DNA from: CBDANW01 sp965197825
GTDB taxonomy: Bacteria > Acidobacteriota > Vicinamibacteria > Marinacidobacterales > DATDRI01
NCBI GenBank assembly: GCA_965197825.1
Contig: CBDANW010000002.1
Location: forward strand, 2,046,001 to 2,110,000
Length of the DNA stretch: 64,000 bases
Direction of reading: 5' to 3'
In this document: piece by piece, positions 59,078-64,000 of the stretch
How positions within the stretch are numbered: position 1 is the first letter of the stretch
How the letters are laid out: the number at the start of each line of letters is the position of its first letter
The notes under the pieces: model-generated
Databases searched by the model: none
What the model saw: the letters and a program-made list of their open reading frames with translations, nothing else
Told to the model about the DNA's origin: nothing
Translations under genes and position numbers: made by a program

Positions 59078-60334
59078 CTAAGCGACCAATTGCTCTGGCA
59101 GGGGTTTGAGCTGCTCGAGATGGCCGAGCGCGGTCAAAGCCAACGGTCTGTCCTCGAACATCTCGCCGGCTAGCCGCATCACATCCTCCGCCTGGACGGT
59201 CTCGATGCCGCGCAGGATCTCATCCAACGAGACTTGGCGCCCGAAGTACATTTCGTGGCGGGCGAGTTGCGACATGCGTGCGCCGGTACCTTCCAGACCC
59301 AGCATTAGGCTCCCTTTGAGGTGGTCCTTCGCGCGGCGCAGTTCTACCCCAGGGACCGGCTCGCGCCGGATGCGCCGCATCTCGTTGAGGACCAACTCCA
59401 CGACCTGGGAGCTGTTCTGTGGGCTCGTGGCGGCGTAGATGGTCAGATTGCCGGCGTCCCGGTAGGAACTCAGGCCGGAGAAGACGCTATAGGCCAGGCC
59501 GCGTTTTTCTCGAATGACCTGGAAGAGCCGGGAGCTCATGGTGCCGCCCAAGACCGTATTCAAGACGTAGCTGGTGTACCGATCTTCATGACTCTGCGCC
59601 GGCGCGTCGGTTCCTAAAACCAAATGGACCTGCTCCAGGTCCTTTTCCCGGAAACGCACCGCCGGCTCCACGGTAGGAGGGGACTCGTGCACTCCGTTGG
59701 GCCGCGGCTTCAGGGGCTGAAAATAACGGTCGATGAGCTCGACGACGCCCTCGTGTACCAGATTCCCCGCCGCCGAGACGATCAGGTTGGCCGGTGTGTA
59801 GGTCTCCCGGAAGAATCTCAGAAGCTGGGCGCGGTCCAACGCTTCGACCGTCTCCCGTGTGCCCAGGATGGGAAGCCCCAGAGGATGATTCGGCCAGAAC
59901 GACTCGATGAAAATCTCGTGGACCAGGTCGTCGGGCGTGTCCTCGACCATCTTGATCTCCTCGAAAACGACCTTCCGCTCCCGCTCCAGCTCTTCCTCGT
60001 CGAAGCTGGGATCCAGCACGATATCGGCCAGCAAGTCCACGACTCGGGGGAGGTGCTCATCAAGGACCTTCGCATTGAAGCTGGCGTACTCCTTCGCGGT
60101 GAAGGCGTCCGTCTGGCCTCCGATCGAGTCCATCTCCTGTGCAATTTCGGCCTGGGTTCGCCGGCTGGTGCCCTTGAACACCATATGCTCGATGAAATGG
60201 GAGATGCCTCCTTTGGCCGAATGCTCGTGACGGCTCCCGCGACGAAGCCACACGCCCACCGCTACCGACCGGACGTGGAGCATCGCCTCCGTGACGACCG
60301 TCAAACCATTGTCTAGTAAACTCTTTCTAATCAT
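59078..60334 (-). CDS. M16-family peptidase, single-copy type
   Basis: A 418-residue M16 peptidase of the processing-peptidase (PqqL/YmxG-like) type. The zinc motif is in GGISHFIEHMVFKGT (HxxEH), followed by the Glu-containing AFTAKEYASFNAKVL and a C-terminal domain. ATG 60334 is 7 bases after AGG; GTG 60352 would add six residues. The IS66 copy 2 is inserted 86 bp upstream, so the native promoter may be cut off. Confidence 0.92.
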   Translation of the reverse strand: MIRKSLLDNGLTVVTEAMLHVRSVAVGVWLRRGSRHEHSAKGGISHFIEHMVFKGTSRRTQAEIAQEMDSIGGQTDAFTAKEYASFNAKVLDEHLPRVVDLLADIVLDPSFDEEELERERKVVFEEIKMVEDTPDDLVHEIFIESFWPNHPLGLPILGTRETVEALDRAQLLRFFRETYTPANLIVSAAGNLVHEGVVELIDRYFQPLKPRPNGVHESPPTVEPAVRFREKDLEQVHLVLGTDAPAQSHEDRYTSYVLNTVLGGTMSSRLFQVIREKRGLAYSVFSGLSSYRDAGNLTIYAATSPQNSSQVVELVLNEMRRIRREPVPGVELRRAKDHLKGSLMLGLEGTGARMSQLARHEMYFGRQVSLDEILRGIETVQAEDVMRLAGEMFEDRPLALTALGHLEQLKPLPEQLVA

Positions 60335-60478
60335 ATACTTACCTAAATCCACCCTGTTCTAGCTCCTGGGAATCATCAAGGTTAGCACGAGCGCGGGAGG
60401 GGGTCAAAAAGGCCTCCGGGGTAACTCCTCGCCGTGCCCCACTGGAGCGGGTTGGAACGTCGCGATTCGGAGGAGAAG

Positions 60479-61996
60479 CTACGCAGCGGAGTTGTCGCGT
60501 AGGGCGTCGGGGAGTAACACGGTTCCTGGCTGGTTGATGGCGGCGTAGGCCGCTTCGAGCATGTAGGCCCTGGGGTCGACGTTCTGAAGCTTCGCGGTCT
60601 CGCACAGGGTGTAGAACAGCGCTGCGACGTCGGTTCCGCGTTTCGTTCGACTGCCGTAGTGATTTTTGCGACCGACGACAGGTTCCCTCAGGGCGCGCTC
60701 GGCGTGATTGTTGTCAAGCCAGACGAGAGGGTTTTCGGCGAACAGCGTGAGTGTCTCCCATCTCTCCAGCATGTAGCGGACCGCCTTGCCGAAGTCGCTT
60801 CGCGGCAATCCTCTTTGGCTCTCGCCCCATTGCCGAATCGCTTTCAAGATCCGCTGCGAACGTTGCTTGCGTAAACGAAGTCTCAGTTTCTGAGCTTTTT
60901 CATCGCCGGGAAACGGACCCGGGACCTCGCGTTCGACTTCGTACAGCTCTCCGATCAAACGAAGCACTTCGGAGCAAGCTTGCGGGTAGTGCTCGCTGGC
61001 TTCGTCGAACTTTCTTTTCACGTGCGCCCAGCAGTGGGCGAGACGAAACTGTGGACCGGCACGAGCCGCGTAGCCGTCTGGACCGGCACGAGCTAGCACC
61101 TCGTACACCGCGTAGCCGTCCACAACCGCGATGCCGGAGTAGGTCCCCAGCACCTTTTGGCCATCTTCCGTCGATTTCGTCGGCAGCATTCGGTAGTACG
61201 CGATGTCCGGACTCGAAACGCCCCACACCGTGCCCGCCGACTTCTTCATCGAGCCCATCAGAGGCCACCGCGTTTCGTCGGCGTGGATGACGGGTGACTC
61301 CAAAACCTTCTCTCCCAGAGCGTCGTACACCGGATTCAGATGACGTGCCAGTACGTTCAGCTGGTCCCACAGCGTCTGGCTGTCGATATCTAGCCCTTCG
61401 CGGCGCATCATCCGAACCTGGCGCTCGAGAGGCATATGGTCCAGGTACTTGCTGATGGCCACTTCGGTTGCGAACTCCACCGAGTAGCGGCCTCCGGGCT
61501 GAAGCTTCGTCGCCGCCGGTGCGGTGACGACGTTCGCGTTACATCGGCAGCGGTACTTTTTCCGCAAATGCCGTTCGATGACGAAGCTCCGCTTCACCAC
61601 CGTCACCACTTCCGATTCCTCGTATTGACCCGCCATCTCGCCCAGCTCGCCGTCGCACACCGAGCACTTTTTCTCTGTCTCGGCGAGTTCGATTACTTTG
61701 TCGACCACGGGAAGATGAGGCTGTTCGCGCGGGCCGTGCCCTTTCTTCTTGTTCTTTTTAGCCTTCGTTTTCTTCCGGGTCCGCTTTTCGTCGATGCGGA
61801 AAATGCTCTCTCGCTTTTCCTGTAGTTGCTTGAGAACCGACAGTTCAAGTTGCTCCGTTTCCGGCACACCATGGAGTCTCGCCAGTTCCACTCGCAGACG
61901 AACGTTTTCATTGACGAGGCGCTGGTTCTCGTTATCAACGAGGAGAGTTATCTGGCGGAGTGTTTCGAGGTCGCGTTCGTTTTTTATGCGAACCAC
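60479..61996 (-). CDS. tnpC: IS66 transposase TnpC, copy 2
   Basis: 505 residues, the same as copy 1 apart from a few changes (for example ALREPVVG against ALSGPVVG near the end, VIHADETRW against IIHADETRW). Domains: N-terminal coiled coil, zinc finger CSVCDGELGEM, catalytic DDE domain with WLDNNHAERAL. Intact and possibly active. Confidence 0.95.
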   Translation of the reverse strand: MVRIKNERDLETLRQITLLVDNENQRLVNENVRLRVELARLHGVPETEQLELSVLKQLQEKRESIFRIDEKRTRKKTKAKKNKKKGHGPREQPHLPVVDKVIELAETEKKCSVCDGELGEMAGQYEESEVVTVVKRSFVIERHLRKKYRCRCNANVVTAPAATKLQPGGRYSVEFATEVAISKYLDHMPLERQVRMMRREGLDIDSQTLWDQLNVLARHLNPVYDALGEKVLESPVIHADETRWPLMGSMKKSAGTVWGVSSPDIAYYRMLPTKSTEDGQKVLGTYSGIAVVDGYAVYEVLARAGPDGYAARAGPQFRLAHCWAHVKRKFDEASEHYPQACSEVLRLIGELYEVEREVPGPFPGDEKAQKLRLRLRKQRSQRILKAIRQWGESQRGLPRSDFGKAVRYMLERWETLTLFAENPLVWLDNNHAERALREPVVGRKNHYGSRTKRGTDVAALFYTLCETAKLQNVDPRAYMLEAAYAAINQPGTVLLPDALRDNSAA

Positions 61997-62010
61997 GGAA
62001 TACGATTAGA

Positions 62011-62391
62011 TCATAGAGACGATCTCACGGCAAGTGAAAAATGCTTCATTTCAGGAGGTGACAAAGATATTTTTCCGACCAACCGGCTCCCCTCCAGAAA
62101 CAACGACAACTCTGTCGTCGTCAGTCGCACTGGCTCGCCGTCACCGCTGGACCACAGGCATGCGAACTTTCCCTCTTCGAGACGTTTCGCGTAGACGCAC
62201 AGTCCGGTCCCGTCCCAGTGCAGAACTTTCGCGCGGACTCGGTTGCGGCTGACGAACAAGTACAGCTCACCGCTCAGCGGGTCACGACCAAGCTCGTTCA
62301 TCACCAGCGCCGACAGACCGTCAAAGCCCTTGCGGAGATCCGCCGGCGCCGCGTACGCCCACGCCGACACCCGACGGCTATTCCACTTCAT
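62011..62391 (-). CDS. tnpB: IS66 accessory protein TnpB, copy 2
   Basis: 126 residues; one substitution (SRNRVRAK against SRNRIRAK) relative to copy 1. The start overlaps tnpA by 4 bp. Core motif LRKGFDGLSALV present. Confidence 0.93.
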   Translation of the reverse strand: MKWNSRRVSAWAYAAPADLRKGFDGLSALVMNELGRDPLSGELYLFVSRNRVRAKVLHWDGTGLCVYAKRLEEGKFACLWSSGDGEPVRLTTTELSLFLEGSRLVGKISLSPPEMKHFSLAVRSSL

Positions 62392-62732
62392 CCCAGCTGC
62401 TCAACAAGCCGCAGCAGCCGCTGTTCCGACAGACCCTCGATTCGATACCCTCGCGGGGTTACCAGCGTAATCTCCGTGCGTTTTTCCGATTCCACGACTT
62501 CGACACGCCGAACGATACCCCTCATAGCCTCCTCTCGATTCCATCGAGATAGACTCCAGCCACTCACCCCGAGCCCCCTCGCGACACCCTCAAGGCTCGC
62601 GCCCTGATCCTTCATCTGATTCAGATACAGTACCGCTTCGCGACGTTGTTCCCGCGAGTAACGCCGCCCTCGACCTGTGCGGCCACGATTTTCTTCACGT
62701 GCTCGCCTACGAAATGCTGTCCTCGCTTCCAT
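62388..62732 (-). CDS. tnpA: IS66 accessory protein TnpA, copy 2
   Basis: 114 residues, nearly the same as copy 1 (REENRGR against REEDRGR). Transposase_8-type helix-turn-helix. It begins 79 bp inside the right end of the element. Confidence 0.92.
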   Translation of the reverse strand: MEARTAFRRRAREENRGRTGRGRRYSREQRREAVLYLNQMKDQGASLEGVARGLGVSGWSLSRWNREEAMRGIVRRVEVVESEKRTEITLVTPRGYRIEGLSEQRLLRLVEQLG

Positions 62733-63043
62733 CGCTTCGCACTCCTTTCAAGACTGCTCACGATGGAACATTCCGACACGCTTGTCACGACGGGCCACGG
62801 AGAGGAGTTACCTCCGGGCACTCCGGAGCGCCAAACGTGGGCACTACCTGTTGCGTCTGAAGAGAACCGTTACGCAATCAGTGGAGTAGAAAGGAAGGAA
62901 TTTTGTTCCTCAGTCGTAAGATTTCGTAGCTTGCACTCGCTGAGAGCACCAAGTTGTATGGGACTAATGGCTGTTCGCCGAAGTCTTGTCAATTTCACCG
63001 AGCGTCCGGGAGACCACCCTCCCTGCGTGCTAACATTCGTCCG

Positions 63044-63560
63044 ATGGGCGACAAGGCGGATCTGTTTGGACGAACGCGTTCTGAGCTCGTACGCTGTGGC
63101 TGGCGAGCTGGGACTCCCGGCCTACCGTGGACGTCAGCTATATCGCTGGATCTACTCGCGGGCGGTTACCGACTTCGATTCGATGACGGATTTGCCGCGT
63201 GCCGTTCGCACCGAGCTCGCCAAACATTACTCCGTGCGTCCGCCGCCGGTCGCCGGTCGGCATCGCTCCCAGGATGGCACGGTTAAGTTCTTGTTCGGGT
63301 TGGAAGACGACAATAAAGTAGAAGCGGTCTACATCCCGGACCACCCCGAGGACACATCTTCCAAACGGGCGGTCCGCCATACCATTTGCCTTCCACTCAA
63401 ATGGGCTGTCCCTTGAAGTGTACGTTCTGCTACTCGGGGACCGTCCCCTTCGCCCGGAATCTCACGGTAGGCGAGATCCTCGGACAATTTGGTGCGATAA
63501 CGAAGGAGCTTCTGGCAACCACCACTCGAGTGAACGTGGTGTTCATGGGCATGGGGGAGC
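63044..63560 (+). pseudogene. rlmN: Broken rlmN (23S rRNA adenine-2503 methyltransferase)
   Basis: The gene begins MGDKADLFGRTRSELVR at 63044; the next frame continues VAGELGLPAYRGRQLYRWIY and DGTVKFLFGLEDDNKVEAVY, and a further shift leads to STQMGCPLKCTFCYSGTVPF with the radical SAM Cys triad CPLKCTFC. Frame changes near 63093 (a lost GC pair fits) and 63391 (a lost T in CTTTCC fits). At FMGMGE the gene stops against an IS66 remnant at 63561; the rest is not in the window. RlmN methylates 23S rRNA and tRNA; it is not essential. Confidence 0.85.
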
Positions 63561-63999
63561 TCGCAGCGGATCTTGAAAGCGATTCGGCAATGGGGCGAGA
63601 GCCAAAGAAGATTGCCGCGAAGCGACTTCGGCAAGGCGGTCCGCTACATGCTGGAGAGATGGGAGACACTCACGCTGTTCGCCGAAAACCCTCTCGTCTG
63701 GCTTGACAACAATCACGCCGAGCGCGCCCTGAGGGGACCTGTCGTCGGTCGCAAAAATCACTACGGCAGTCGATCGAAACGCGGAACCGACGTCGCAGCG
63801 CTGTTCTACACCCTGTGCGAGACCGCGAAACTTCAGAACGTCGACCCCAGGGCCTACATGCTCGAAGCGGCCTACGCCGCCATCAACCAGCCAGGAACCG
63901 TGTTACTCCCCGACGCCCTACGCGACAACTCCGCTGCGTAGCTTCTCCTCCGAATCGCGACGTTCCAACCCGCTCCAGTGGGGCACGGCGAGGAGTTAC
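63561..63999 (+). mobile_element. Truncated IS66 element, copy 3 (inverted)
   Basis: The last 439 bp of the same IS66, in opposite orientation to copies 1 and 2, ending with the element terminus GTTAC at 63995-63999. It holds the C-terminal codons of tnpC (63573-63941, KAIRQWGESQRRLP and WLDNNHAERALRGPVVG). Its left edge joins rlmN directly, without the other end of the element, so a deletion or recombination removed the rest. One base of flank (64000) is visible. Confidence 0.88.
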
Positions 64000-64000
64000 G

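Larger units (their letters stand above)
60421..62811 (-). mobile_element. IS66-family element, copy 2
   Basis: A 2391-bp IS66 element, same length and direction as copy 1 with only a few substitutions. Ends again are GTAACTCCTC and inverse. The flanks share CTCCGGG (60414-60420 and 62812-62818), a 7-bp match that is most likely the target duplication with one base lost. Three intact genes inside. It sits upstream of the M16 gene. Confidence 0.92.

Noticed and set aside
43661..62811. Composite transposon made of the two IS66 copies
   Set aside because: Each copy has its own flanking duplication (GAAGAAGC and CTCCGGG), so they inserted separately.
62646..63416. 256-codon frame running from the IS66 end into rlmN
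   Set aside because: Its first part is inside IS66 antisense to tnpA and the later part is one of the rlmN frames; not a single gene.
1..64000. CRISPR arrays, rRNA and tRNA genes
   Set aside because: No regularly spaced short repeats, conserved rRNA segments or tRNA T-loop patterns were noticed on either strand; a dedicated search such as tRNAscan would be needed to exclude tRNAs fully.

Overview
The window looks like chromosomal DNA of an acidobacterium (Acidobacteriota), probably an aerobic, uncultured-type lineage. The evidence is a VWFA-related protein of the kind expanded in that phylum (19531-20463), an Oar-like carboxypeptidase-regulatory/TonB receptor remnant, a protein-kinase-type TolB propeller remnant, a high-GC coding style with GTG/TTG starts, and a b6-type cytochrome b split into two genes. 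I saw no rRNA, tRNA or CRISPR array.

Left part (1-25.8 kb) is a well kept core. It holds a heterodimeric ABC exporter and a membrane-anchored HEAT-repeat protein. A long respiratory locus follows: a strong sigma70-like promoter, Rieske protein, cytochrome b in two pieces, an octaheme membrane-anchored cytochrome c, cytochrome c oxidase subunits II and I, heme O synthase, two subunit III genes, subunit IV, and then convergently a DUF420 protein and heme A synthase. Together these would move electrons from quinol through the bc-type complex and multiheme cytochrome to an A-type oxidase and also make its heme a. Two related secreted lipoproteins (one frameshifted), a putative Zn peptidase, DUF2203, VWFA, two Nudix hydrolases, a large GT-C-like membrane protein, a glycerophosphodiesterase and a TlpA-like lipoprotein follow.

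Middle part (25.8-51.6 kb) mixes housekeeping genes (rpoZ, DUF362, XRE and TetR regulators, YpdA-like reductase, cyclophilin, PHP protein, M16 peptidase, an exported methyltransferase) with mobile DNA and decay. There is a small gene graveyard (26.1-28.5 kb), a 616-bp terminal-inverted-repeat element, a frameshifted DUF4338 (DruA-like) gene with an IS66-TnpC-like start, an IS256-family element that splits an mtnB-mtnC fusion with a 9-bp target duplication, an IS66 copy, a frameshifted antitoxin beside an intact PIN toxin, a shattered TonB receptor and a Fic-like protein without the usual catalytic His.

Right part (51.7-64 kb) is a tightly overlapped purine operon on the minus strand (MBL hydrolase, purB, purS, purQ, purL, purF), then the second, inverted copy of the 616-bp element, an M16 peptidase, a second full IS66 copy, and a broken rlmN joined to a truncated third IS66 copy at the window edge. 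The large core genes read cleanly while frameshifts cluster next to mobile elements, which suggests real decay, although several sit in short homopolymers and read-level checks would be needed. The most unusual items are the 616-bp element with a conserved 60-residue ORF, the IS256 interruption of mtnBC, and the octaheme bc/oxidase locus.
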